This document shows, in pieces, positions 45,965 through 53,978 of a stretch of 64,000 nucleotides of DNA (its first letter is position 1; each line of letters opens with the position of its first letter). The DNA lies in assembly GCF_016127315.1 (NCBI RefSeq), contig NZ_CP065997.1, positions 3,596,001-3,660,000 of the forward strand. Reading direction: 5' to 3'. The DNA is from Achromobacter deleyi. GTDB lineage: Bacteria; Pseudomonadota; Gammaproteobacteria; Burkholderiales; Burkholderiaceae_B. The translations under genes and the position numbers were made by a program. The notes under the pieces are model-generated. The model was not told the origin of the DNA. It did no database searches and was given only the letters and a program-made list of their open reading frames with translations.

Positions 45965-45991
45965 AAGCCTGGCCTTGCGCCGGGCTTTTTT
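45965..45991 (+). terminator. Rho-independent terminator after tRNA-Arg copy 3
   Basis: AAGCCTGGC pairs with GCCGGGCTT (one G-U) over a CTTGC loop, followed by a T-run. Confidence 0.82.
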
Positions 45992-46061
45992 GTTTTCAGC
46001 GTGCCGGAGATGTCGTCCGCATTCATGATTCTCCGCATTGAAGCGCGCCAGGCGCGCCGAC

Positions 46062-46271
46062 CTACTTCTGGATGTCCTGCCGCTGGCGCTGATAGCTGTC
46101 GTACGACGTGGAGGACGCCGAGCCCATGCAGCGTTGGCGTTCCTGCGTGTCGGCGATCCTGCCGCATTCATTGCGTTGCCAGGCCTGGCCGGAATCGTAA
46201 GCCTGCCGCGACGAGCAGGCGGAGGTAAGCGTGGCGGCGGCCACGCACGCGAGCATCAGGGTGTAGCGCAT
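46062..46271 (-). CDS. Small lipoprotein, hypothetical
   Basis: A 69-residue protein. The signal peptide ends in the lipobox LTSAC (Cys about 19); the mature part is short, Gln/Arg/Ser-rich and has two Cys that could form a disulfide (ECGRI, RCMGS). The family is not recognised. Probably an outer-membrane or periplasm-facing lipoprotein. It is divergent from the GNAT-like gene. Confidence 0.7.
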   Translation of the reverse strand: MRYTLMLACVAAATLTSACSSRQAYDSGQAWQRNECGRIADTQERQRCMGSASSTSYDSYQRQRQDIQK

Positions 46272-46324
46272 GCGGTTCTCCCGGGAATGCGCTGAGTGTA
46301 CATTCGCTTATTCGCACGGACACC

Positions 46325-46618
<294 letters not shown>

Positions 46619-46655
46619 GCGGTTCCTGGCCAGCATTGCCGGCCCGGGCCGGGCC

Positions 46656-47252
46656 TTACCAGACGCGGTACACGCGGCCGGTCTGCGCGCCCTCGACGCT
46701 GCGGCTGTAGGCCAGCGCGACGCGTTGGGCGGGCGCGGCTTCGAAGCCGGAGAAGTAGGGGCCGTAGCCTTCCCACGATTCCTGCAGCACGGTCGGGCTG
46801 ACCGAGTTGATGCGCGCGCTTTGCAGTTCCACCGCCGCGCCGCGCACGAAACCATCGATCGCCGAGTTGACGGCCGACGCGTTGGCGCCGAAGCGGATCG
46901 GCTCGTCGCTGACGATGCCGCTGGTCAGCGTGATCGAGCCGCCCTGGTTCAGGTAGTGCTGGCCGATCAGCGCCAGATCGACCTGGCCCAGCAGCTTGTC
47001 GTGCAGGCCGATCTTGAACTGTTCAGCCGTCATTTCCGCCAGCGGGCCGAAGTGCAGCGTGCCGGCGGTGGAGACGATGGCGTCGACCTTGCCGATGCGT
47101 TCGAACAGGCCGCGGATGCTGTCGCTGCGGGTGATGTCGACCTGGTATTGGCCCTGGGTCTTGCCGACGGCGATGATCTCGTGGCGCTGGCCCAGTTCGT
47201 GGGCGACGGCGCGGCCGATGGTGCCGCTGGCGCCGATAAGTGCGATTTTCAT
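46656..47252 (-). CDS. Short-chain dehydrogenase/reductase-like protein
   Basis: A 198-residue Rossmann protein: MKIALIGASGTIG is the NAD(P)-binding motif and 'DAIVSTAGTLHFGPL' the NAG-like segment. Ser is present in ITLTSGI, but the usual Tyr-x3-Lys is replaced around 'NASAVNSAIDGFVRG', as in a short-SDR subgroup often annotated as short-chain dehydrogenase. Substrate is unknown. Start ATG 47252 is at the Rossmann strand; the longer frame adds only a non-conserved tail. It is divergent from a LysR gene that probably controls it. Confidence 0.85.
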   Translation of the reverse strand: MKIALIGASGTIGRAVAHELGQRHEIIAVGKTQGQYQVDITRSDSIRGLFERIGKVDAIVSTAGTLHFGPLAEMTAEQFKIGLHDKLLGQVDLALIGQHYLNQGGSITLTSGIVSDEPIRFGANASAVNSAIDGFVRGAAVELQSARINSVSPTVLQESWEGYGPYFSGFEAAPAQRVALAYSRSVEGAQTGRVYRVW

Positions 47253-47316
47253 GGGGACTCCTGGATTTGATGGGGGCGCGGCATGGACGCCAGCGCATGA
47301 AAGCATTCTGCGATTT

Positions 47317-47344
47317 CCATTCCTGTGGAAAAATCCGGGAATGG
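47317..47344. promoter_or_regulatory. Inverted repeat in the LysR/SDR intergenic region
   Basis: Perfect 7-bp arms CCATTCC (47317-47323) and GGAATGG (47338-47344), 14 bp apart, between the divergent genes. A candidate LysR binding site. Confidence 0.45.
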
Positions 47345-47376
47345 TTGGAACACTTCATACCCAGGGTGCGTAATTC

Positions 47377-48279
47377 ATGGATCGTCTGCTCAGCATGGAA
47401 GTCTTCGTGGCAGTGGTCGAGCTGGGCAGCCTGACGGCGGCGGCCACGCGCCATGAGATGTCCGCCGCCATGGCGGCCAAGCACATCAAGGGCCTGGAGG
47501 CGCGCCTGGGGCTGCGGTTGATGAACCGCACCACGCGGCGCCAGAGCCTGACCGAGGCGGGCCAGGCGTATTACGCGCGCTGCAAGGAGATCCTGGCCGA
47601 CATCCGCGACGCGGAGCAGGGCGCCGAGGCGTTGCGCGTGGCGCCGCGCGGCAACTTGCGCATCACGTCGACGGTCTCGTTCGGTTCGTTCGCGCTGGCG
47701 CCGGCGATCGCCGACTACCTGGATCGCTATCCGGACGTCAGCGTCGAACTGGCCTTGAGCGATGCGGTCGAGGACCTGGTGGCCTCGCGCTACGACCTGG
47801 CGGTGCGCATCGGCGAGCCGCGCGATTCCGGCCTGGTGGCGCGCGCCATCGGCCGCTACCAGATGATCATCTGCGCCGCGCCGGCCTACCTGGCGCGCCA
47901 TGGCACGCCCGAGACGCCGGCCGACCTGGCGCGGCACCAGTGCCTGGACTTTTCGTACTGGAGCCGCCGCACGGGCTGGCGGCTGGCGGACGGCGAGGGC
48001 GCGCAGGCCGACTATCCGCCGACCAGCCGCTTCGTTTCGAACAACGGCCAGGCGCTCAGGCAGGCGGCGCTGGCCGGCTTCGGCATCGTGCTGCAGCCCG
48101 AGCTGCTGCTGGCCGAAGACGTGCGCACCGGCAAGCTGACGCCGATCCTGCAGCCGTACTGGCCGGACGCGCGGCCGGTCTCGCTGCTGTATCCGAAGGA
48201 CAGGCAGGCGTTGCCCAAGCTCACGACGTTCGTGGAGTTCGTCGTGGCGCGGTTCACGGGGAAGGGCGGGCGGCGCTGA
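47377..48279 (+). CDS. LysR-family transcriptional regulator
   Basis: A 300-residue regulator with the N-terminal LysR helix-turn-helix ('MEVFVAVVELGSLTAAATR', 'HIKGLEARLGLRLMNRTTR') and a periplasmic-binding-like effector domain. It belongs to the large group (CrgA/AaeR-like) that regulates a divergent oxidoreductase; here the SDR gene. Convergent with the small gene at 48286. Confidence 0.93.
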   Translation: MDRLLSMEVFVAVVELGSLTAAATRHEMSAAMAAKHIKGLEARLGLRLMNRTTRRQSLTEAGQAYYARCKEILADIRDAEQGAEALRVAPRGNLRITSTVSFGSFALAPAIADYLDRYPDVSVELALSDAVEDLVASRYDLAVRIGEPRDSGLVARAIGRYQMIICAAPAYLARHGTPETPADLARHQCLDFSYWSRRTGWRLADGEGAQADYPPTSRFVSNNGQALRQAALAGFGIVLQPELLLAEDVRTGKLTPILQPYWPDARPVSLLYPKDRQALPKLTTFVEFVVARFTGKGGRR

Positions 48280-48285
48280 GCGGCT

Positions 48286-48597
48286 TCAGCCGCGTCGTCG
48301 GTCCACCGCCGTCAGGCACAGGCCGGTCTTGAGCAGCTGGTAGACCTGGCCGCCGAGCCAGGCGACCTTTTCGCCCGAGCTGGTGCGGCAGACGCAGTGC
48401 GCCTTTGGGTCGAAGCGGGATGTGCCGAGTGCGGAGTAGGCGTCGGGGTCCGACACGAAGCGTTCGATGCGATACAACGTGCCGTCGGGGGCCGTGGCCA
48501 GTACATCGGTCAATCGTCTTGCGGTTCCGAGCATTTCAGGTACCTCCCCATGCGCGGCCATTCTTACGCGGCGCCAAAGTTGCTCGAACATCTCCAT
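48286..48597 (-). CDS. Hypothetical protein sharing a domain with the neighbouring XRE protein
   Basis: A 103-residue protein, no signal or membrane segment. Residues about 30-90 (DVLATAPDGTLYRIERF, later CVCRTSSGEKVAWLGGQVYQLL) line up with the N-terminal part of the next gene's product (DVFVRSPDGVLHRVVRH, later CMLDNGEALAWIGGNLYRQ). The shared pattern is D-V-h-x4-DG-x-h-x-R, two Cys, G-E-x2-AWhGG-x-hY. I do not recognise a named family. It follows the XRE gene by 23 bp on the same strand. Confidence 0.7.
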   Translation of the reverse strand: MEMFEQLWRRVRMAAHGEVPEMLGTARRLTDVLATAPDGTLYRIERFVSDPDAYSALGTSRFDPKAHCVCRTSSGEKVAWLGGQVYQLLKTGLCLTAVDRRRG

Positions 48598-48620
48598 CGT
48601 TCAGGCTCAGGCGGCCCGCA

Positions 48621-49223
48621 TCAATGGAAATGCCCTCCTAACGATGAATCATCGAGCTGGTCGGGCGTGACTCCCAGCGCTGCCGAGATGCGGTCCAGGA
48701 TGATCTGGCGCGGTCGCGGACGCGGCCTTTCCAATTCGATGTAGATGGAGTGATCCACTCCCAGGCGGGCAGCCATGTCAGCGGTGCTGATGTTCAGGTG
48801 CTCGCGCCAGGCGCGTATCAGGCTCCAATCGTTGCCGGTTTTTAGTCTTGCCACAGCTGATGGTACGACGTTTTTTCGCGCCGCGTGCGATTCTTGCGCG
48901 GCAGCGGGACGGCAGGCATCGCGCACCGTGTTGCGGGCCTTGGCGTTCTTGCGTGCCTCGGCATTGGGGGGCGCGGCGCCGGGCTCGGCGGTGAAGATGA
49001 TCCCGCCGTTGGCCTGGCGGTACAGATTGCCGCCGATCCAGGCCAGGGCTTCACCATTGTCGAGCATGCATTCGCAATCCAGGTGGTAGTTGCTGGGAAT
49101 GCTCTCGAGTTTGGCGATGGTTTCCGTGGTCGTGGCGTGCCGCACCACGCGGTGGAGGACACCGTCGGGCGAGCGCACGAACACGTCGGGAAGTCTCCAG
49201 GAAAACGGAATGATGATCTCCAT
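48621..49223 (-). CDS. XRE-type helix-turn-helix protein with novel N-terminal domain
   Basis: A 200-residue protein. N-terminal domain (about 1-75) is the one shared with the downstream gene; a basic, Ala-rich linker (about 80-125) follows; the C-terminal Cro/CI-type helix-turn-helix (about 135-195) reads 'WREHLNISTADMAARLGVDHSIYIELE'. It could be a regulator whose N-terminal domain senses a ligand or the partner protein. The two genes form a short operon. Confidence 0.75.
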   Translation of the reverse strand: MEIIIPFSWRLPDVFVRSPDGVLHRVVRHATTTETIAKLESIPSNYHLDCECMLDNGEALAWIGGNLYRQANGGIIFTAEPGAAPPNAEARKNAKARNTVRDACRPAAAQESHAARKNVVPSAVARLKTGNDWSLIRAWREHLNISTADMAARLGVDHSIYIELERPRPRPRQIILDRISAALGVTPDQLDDSSLGGHFH

Positions 49224-49414
49224 GGCTGCAATGGTTCGCTACCACTGTATCCCTCTGCGTGCGCGATGGAATTTGGGGTTTCCCCTGCATCGCGGACGTT
49301 TGTCCATGGTAGTCCTGATTCACTCAAAACATCTTCACAAATCTTCACGCGGCAGCCGGCTTTGGCGCGCTGGCGAGCCCGCAAAATGGCGGATTCGAGG
49401 CCAGGGTTGCCGTG

Positions 49415-50125
49415 ATGTTTTCTGTTGGAGCGGGCGCCTTGCGGACCGCGCCGACCGCGCCGCGCGGCCGCGCGCTGGCAGGGTGGGCCGCGGGCCTGTC
49501 GTGCGCCTTTCATGTGTTGGCCGCCAGCCTGTTGTGGCGGGCCGCGAGCGAGCGCGAAGCGCCGCCGAGACCGGCGCCGATCCGCCAGGACGATTTCTTC
49601 GTGACGTTGTTGTCGCCCGAGCCCGCGCCGCGGCCTTCCGCGCCATCGGCGACCTCCGCCGCGGCGCCGCCGATCGCGCCGCCTTCGTCCACATCCGCCG
49701 AGTCCGCCAAGCCGTCTTCGCCCGTGTTGCCGAAGTCGTCCGCGCCGTCCCCTTCCGAGCCTGCGAAGCCCTCCGCGCCGCGTCAGGCGCCGCCCGCCAA
49801 GATACCCGCGGCCAATGCGCCCGTGGCCAATGCGCCGGCGGTGGTGCGCCCGCCGCCCGCGGCCGCCGGCGCCGCATCGCCCGCCGCGCCGCCACGCGAT
49901 TTTCGCTGGCGTGGCGAGGATGCCGCGGCGCAAGGCCTGCCGCGCGCGCGTGGCGAGGCGAGGGTGGACCTGGCGCCCAAGGCGCGGGCCGAACCGTCGG
50001 CGCTGGCCAAGGGCATCGCGCAAAGCGCGCGGCCGCCCTGCCGCGACGCGCATGCTCATCTGGGGTTGTTGGCCTTGCCGTTCCTGCTGGCCGACACGGT
50101 GCGTGACGACGGCTGCAAATGGTGA
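49415..50125 (+). CDS. Proline/alanine-rich membrane-anchored protein, hypothetical
   Basis: A 236-residue protein. One N-terminal membrane segment (about 22-45, LAGWAAGLSCAFHVLAASLLW) precedes a long Pro/Ala/Ser-rich region (about 60-170) like the periplasmic spacer of TonB. The C-terminal end has two Cys around a hydrophobic stretch ('CRDAHAHLGLLALPFLLADT' then GCKW). The ending resembles that of several uncharacterised beta-proteobacterial proteins. It lacks the TonB C-terminal domain. A GTG at 49412 is an alternative start. Confidence 0.6.
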   Translation: MFSVGAGALRTAPTAPRGRALAGWAAGLSCAFHVLAASLLWRAASEREAPPRPAPIRQDDFFVTLLSPEPAPRPSAPSATSAAAPPIAPPSSTSAESAKPSSPVLPKSSAPSPSEPAKPSAPRQAPPAKIPAANAPVANAPAVVRPPPAAAGAASPAAPPRDFRWRGEDAAAQGLPRARGEARVDLAPKARAEPSALAKGIAQSARPPCRDAHAHLGLLALPFLLADTVRDDGCKW

Positions 50126-50160
50126 GGGGGGGCCGCGCGTCGCGGCGTTGCCGGCTGGAC

Positions 50161-50946
50161 TCAGAAGCCGGCGGCTGCCAGCAATCGCGGCATGACGTCG
50201 GCGGCTGCGCCGCGCAGGTTGAAGTCGGCGTGCGCGTCGAGCGGCGTGGGCGCCGGGTTGACCTGCACCACGGTCGCGCCGCCGCGCGCGGCGCGCAGCG
50301 GCAGTTCCGCCGCGGGATACACCAGCGCCGAGGTGCCGATGCTGAAGAACAGGTCGCAATCACCGCACGCCTGCTGCGCGGCGCGCCAGGCGTCGGTCGG
50401 CAGGCTTTCACCGAACCAGACCACGCCTGGCCGTATCGGCGCGCCGCATTCGACGCAGGCGGGCGGCGTGATCGCGCGCTCTTCGGCGGGCGCGTCGCGG
50501 CCGTCGTCCGGGGCGCGCGGCGCGAAGCTGGCGGCGTGTCCGCAGGCGCTGCAGCGCGGCGCGTGCAGGCTGCCATGCAGGTGGATCACGGCGTCGCTGC
50601 CGGCGCGTTCATGCAGGTTGTCGACGTTCTGGGTGACCAGGGTCAGCGCGGGGATTCGCCGCGCCAGCGCCGCGATGGCGCGGTGGGCCGCGTTCGGCTC
50701 GGCGCGCGCGACCTGCGCGCGGCGCCATTCATACCAGCCCCAGACCAGGTCCGGCTGGGCCGCGAAGGCCTCCGGCGTGGCCAGGGCGCGGGCGTCGAAG
50801 CGCGCCCACAATCCGGTGAGCGGATCGCGGAAGGTGGCGATGCCGCTTTCGGCGGACACGCCGGCGCCGGTGAAGACGGTCACGCGCCGGGCGCGCGCCA
50901 GCTGGTCGGCGAGCGCGGGCGCAATGGTGGGAATCTGGGTTGCCAT
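50161..50946 (-). CDS. cobB: Sirtuin, NAD-dependent protein deacylase
   Basis: A 261-residue Sir2 protein. NAD-binding motifs are 'VTVFTGAGVSAESGIATFRD' (about 23-42) and TQNVDNLHERAG; the catalytic His is in HLHGSLHAPRC. Zinc Cys pairs are CSAC and CVEC; GVVWFGESLP, GTSALVYPAAELP and VVQVNP follow. The Ala and Trp/Arg positions of class III desuccinylases appear in 'WARFDARALATPEAF' and the WYEWRR segment, so desuccinylation is possible. The start ATG 50946 is where homology begins. Confidence 0.92.
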   Translation of the reverse strand: MATQIPTIAPALADQLARARRVTVFTGAGVSAESGIATFRDPLTGLWARFDARALATPEAFAAQPDLVWGWYEWRRAQVARAEPNAAHRAIAALARRIPALTLVTQNVDNLHERAGSDAVIHLHGSLHAPRCSACGHAASFAPRAPDDGRDAPAEERAITPPACVECGAPIRPGVVWFGESLPTDAWRAAQQACGDCDLFFSIGTSALVYPAAELPLRAARGGATVVQVNPAPTPLDAHADFNLRGAAADVMPRLLAAAGF

Positions 50947-51127
50947 GCGGGGAATGCGGTGAAGGGCGGGTTCGATACGCTGCACGCGTGGCCCCCGGGC
51001 TGTCAAGCGCGCCACGGCGCGCGGACGGGGCATTGCGGCACGCATCCCAAATGATGGATACTGGATAGTAAAGTTGGGATGTTCAATGGCATGGCCCGAG
51101 CGGCCGCGCCCGATCCGGAGAGATGCA

Positions 51128-51754
51128 ATGCCCGAAGCCACCGCCGGCCTGGACCGGCTGCGCCATTTCATTGCCACCGCGACCCGCCTGGCCACGCCCG
51201 ACGGGCTGGCGCAGTCGCCCGAACTGCAGGCCGCCTTCGCTGCGCTGATCGCGCACGACGACTGGCTGCCCGAGGCCTGTACCGCGCCGCATCCCCAGTA
51301 CTACCAGCAGTACCTGCTGCATTGCGATCCGCTAGAACGCTTCTCGATCGTCAGCTTCGTGTGGGGCCCGGGCCAGCAGACGCCGGTGCACGACCACGAG
51401 GTGTGGGGCTATGTCGGCATGCTGCGCGGCGCCGAGGTCAACCAGCGCTACACGCGCGGCGCCGATGGCCGGCTGGCGCCGCGGGGCGAGCCGGAGACCC
51501 TGCATCCGGGCGACGTCGAACGCCTGTCGCCGCAGGAGGGCGACATCCACCGCGTGTCCAATGCCTTCGAGGACAAGGTCTCGATCAGCGTGCACATGTA
51601 CGGCGGCAACATCGGCGCGGTGTCGCGCCATGTCTACGACCCGGTCACGGGCCAGGCCAAGCCGTTCGTGTCGGGCTATTCGGCGCCCAGCGTGCCCAAC
51701 CTGTGGGACCGTTCGGCGGCGGTGCGCGCGGCCCTGCCCGCCCCGGGCCACTGA
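51128..51754 (+). CDS. Thiol dioxygenase (cysteine dioxygenase family, likely 3-mercaptopropionate type)
   Basis: A 208-residue cupin. The iron ligands are His 88, His 90 (TPVHDHEVWG) and His 141 (EGDIHRVSN). 'VHDHxVWGxxGMLRGAE' is typical of bacterial enzymes with activity on 3-mercaptopropionate and cysteine; the Tyr/His outer-sphere residues are in the HMYGG region. It oxidises the thiol to a sulfinic acid. Shine-Dalgarno GGAGAG precedes ATG. It is 63 bp before an iclR-like gene and near a CaiB/BaiF CoA-transferase gene, which recalls the Advenella mercaptopropionate pathway. Confidence 0.88.
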   Translation: MPEATAGLDRLRHFIATATRLATPDGLAQSPELQAAFAALIAHDDWLPEACTAPHPQYYQQYLLHCDPLERFSIVSFVWGPGQQTPVHDHEVWGYVGMLRGAEVNQRYTRGADGRLAPRGEPETLHPGDVERLSPQEGDIHRVSNAFEDKVSISVHMYGGNIGAVSRHVYDPVTGQAKPFVSGYSAPSVPNLWDRSAAVRAALPAPGH

Positions 51755-51791
51755 GGCCTGTTCGCCGGGCGCGGCCCGTGCTATGTTCGCG

Positions 51792-51806
51792 TCCTAAATA
51801 TTGGGA
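51792..51806. promoter_or_regulatory. Operator-like motif before the IclR gene
   Basis: TCCTAAATATTGGGA, with TCC-x-AA and TT-x-GGA half-sites. It agrees at 13 of 15 positions with the motif at 52618. It ends 11 bp before the IclR start codon, so autoregulation is likely if bound. Confidence 0.55.
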
Positions 51807-51817
51807 AAACCAAAAAA

Positions 51818-52582
51818 ATGGACAAGACACTGCTCAAGGGGTTGATGGTGTTGGAGGCGGTCACGGACGTGGACAATCCGCCCCGCACCATCGATGCGCT
51901 GGCCGCCCGGGTCGGGCTGACGCGCAGCAATACCCACCGCACCCTGCAAACGCTGATCCACGCCGGCTACGTCGTGCGCGACGAGGATGGCGGCGGCTAT
52001 CGCGGCGCGGTGCGCCTGTTCGAGCTGGCCGCGCGGCAACTCGCGCAGCTCGATCTGCGCCGACTGGCCGCGCCGTTCATGCGCACGCTGGCCGACCAGA
52101 CCGGCGAGACCGTGCACCTGTCGGTGCTGGATGGCTTCGACGTGGTCTACGTCGACAAGATCGACAGCCCGCAGCCGATCCGCGCCTATTCCATGGTGGG
52201 CGGCCGCGCGCCGGCCTACGCGGTGGCCACCGGCAAGGCGCTGCTGGCCTACCAGGCCGAAGGCTATGTCGAGCGCTACGCCGACCGGCTGGCGCGGCAT
52301 ACGCCGGCCACGCTGGTGTCGATGCCGCTGCTCAAGGAAGAACTGCGCAAGGTGGCGCGCACCGGCTACGCGGTCAATCGCGGCGAATGGCGCGAGGGCG
52401 TGGGCGGTTTGGCGGTGGCGCTGTTCAACAGCCTGGACCAGCCGGTGGCGGCCATCGGCATCTCCGGCCCGCTCGATCGCCTGAGCGCGGCCCGCATGAA
52501 ACAGCTGGCGCCGGACGTGGCCGCCTGTGCCCAGACCTTGTCGCAGGGCATGGGTTACCGCCGCGGGTTTCTCGGCCAATAA
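51818..52582 (+). CDS. IclR-family transcriptional regulator
   Basis: A 254-residue regulator. The N-terminal winged helix has 'RTIDALAARVGLTRSNTHRTLQTL'; the ligand domain has 'AYSMVGGRAPAYAVATGKALLAY' and ends with GISGPLDRL. No Shine-Dalgarno is seen before ATG, and a 15-bp operator-like motif sits 11 bp upstream. The same motif lies before the acyl-CoA operon downstream, making this regulator the likely controller of both. Confidence 0.92.
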   Translation: MDKTLLKGLMVLEAVTDVDNPPRTIDALAARVGLTRSNTHRTLQTLIHAGYVVRDEDGGGYRGAVRLFELAARQLAQLDLRRLAAPFMRTLADQTGETVHLSVLDGFDVVYVDKIDSPQPIRAYSMVGGRAPAYAVATGKALLAYQAEGYVERYADRLARHTPATLVSMPLLKEELRKVARTGYAVNRGEWREGVGGLAVALFNSLDQPVAAIGISGPLDRLSAARMKQLAPDVAACAQTLSQGMGYRRGFLGQ

Positions 52583-52617
52583 CGGGGCCGGCCGAGCAGG
52601 GCTTGTGCTCTCATGAA

Positions 52618-52681
52618 TCCTAAATCATGGGATTCGAGTTTCAATTAATGGTTTACCGAGGATTGCGCCCGGTGCTATGCT
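52618..52681 (+). promoter_or_regulatory. Promoter and operator-like motif of the acyl-CoA operon
   Basis: Motif TCCTAAATCATGGGA (52618-52632) is followed by TTTACC (52652-52657), an 18-bp spacer and TATGCT (52676-52681). It lies in the 232-bp gap before the CaiB/BaiF gene. The position upstream of -35 would suit an activator. Confidence 0.55.
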
Positions 52682-52814
52682 GGCCCGCGGCCTGGCGCCG
52701 CGTTTTCGCTTCGGGCAAAGACCGCGGCAGGCGACACGATGCCACGGTATCGCGCGCGGCCTCGGATTCTTTTCCTCATTCCAAATACTGAATTGGCATA
52801 ACGAGAGGTCGACC

Positions 52815-53978
52815 ATGACATCTGGTTCGGCATTGGCCGGCATCACCGTGCTCGAGATCTGCAACGTCGCCGCGGGGCCGTTCTGCGGCATGCTGCTGGC
52901 GGACATGGGCGCGGACGTGATCAAGCTGGAGAACCCGGAGGGCGGCGACACGCTGCGCAGCTGGCCGCCGCTGAGCCAGGGCTACAGCGAGAACTTCGCC
53001 TCGCTCAACCGCAACAAGCGCTCGGTCACGCTGAACCTGAAGGATCCGGCCGACCTGGCCCTGGCGCGCGAACTGGCCGCCAGCGTCGACGTGCTGATCG
53101 AGAACAACCGGCCCGGCGTGATGGACCGCCTGGGGCTGGGCTACGCGGCCTTGCGCGAGGCCAATCCGCGCCTGGTGTACTGCTCGATCTCGGCCTATGG
53201 CCAATCCGGTCCGCGCGCCCAGGAGGGCGGTTTCGACCTCACCATCCAGGCCATGAGCGGCCTGATGAGCGTCACCGGCGAGGCCGGCGGCGAACCGGTC
53301 AAGTGCGGCGTGCCGGTGGCGGACTTCTCGGCCGGCCTGTACGGCGCCTTCGCCATCGCCTCGGCGCTGCGCGCCGCCCAGGCCAGCGGCCAGGGCACGC
53401 ATATCGACGTGCCGATGCTGGGCGCCACGCTCGGCATCGCGGCGCTGCAGACCTCGGAGTTCTTCGGCAGCGGGCGCGATCCGGTCAAGCTGGGTTCGGC
53501 CCACCCGCGCAACGCGCCGTACCAGGCGTTCCGCTGCAAGGGCGGCTATTTCGGCATGGCGGCCGGCAACAACGCGCTGTGGAAGGGCGTGTGCGCGACG
53601 GTGGGCCGCGAGGACCTGCTGGCCGATCCGCGCTTTACCGACACCAGCGCGCGCGCCCGCAACCAGGATGCGCTGCGCGAGATCCTCGAAGCGATCTTCG
53701 CGGCCGACGACGCGCCCACGTGGCTGGCGCGGTTCCGCGCGGCCGGCGTGCCGTGCGCGCCCATCAACACCTATTCCGAAGTGCTGGCGGATCCGCAGGT
53801 CGAGCACATGGGCTGGGTGCAGCCGCTGGAACTGCCCAACGGCGTGGCCACGCGCACCTTCGGCCTGCCGGTGCGCTTCGACGGCCAGACCACCGCGCTG
53901 CGGCGTCCGCCGCCCGCGCTGGGCCAGCACAACGACGAGGTGCTGGGACCGCTGCGCGGCAAGGGGCGGGGCGCATGA
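52815..53978 (+). CDS. CaiB/BaiF-family (class III) CoA-transferase
   Basis: A 387-residue protein with family III CoA-transferase motifs: 'VLEICNVAAGPFCGMLLADMGADVIKLE' at the start, 'LVYCSISAYGQSGP' and 'GGFDLTIQAMSG', with the catalytic Asp in GGFD. It moves CoA between carboxylic acids through an aspartyl anhydride. It opens a four-gene operon; its stop overlaps the crotonase start (ATGA). Acceptor is unknown; oxalate, bile-acid, carnitine and sulfinopropionate enzymes all belong here. Confidence 0.93.
   Translation: MTSGSALAGITVLEICNVAAGPFCGMLLADMGADVIKLENPEGGDTLRSWPPLSQGYSENFASLNRNKRSVTLNLKDPADLALARELAASVDVLIENNRPGVMDRLGLGYAALREANPRLVYCSISAYGQSGPRAQEGGFDLTIQAMSGLMSVTGEAGGEPVKCGVPVADFSAGLYGAFAIASALRAAQASGQGTHIDVPMLGATLGIAALQTSEFFGSGRDPVKLGSAHPRNAPYQAFRCKGGYFGMAAGNNALWKGVCATVGREDLLADPRFTDTSARARNQDALREILEAIFAADDAPTWLARFRAAGVPCAPINTYSEVLADPQVEHMGWVQPLELPNGVATRTFGLPVRFDGQTTALRRPPPALGQHNDEVLGPLRGKGRGA

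Noticed and set aside
45909..45966. A-rich stretch as a mobile element border or origin
   Set aside because: No inverted or direct repeats and no nearby transposase are seen. It only precedes a terminator.
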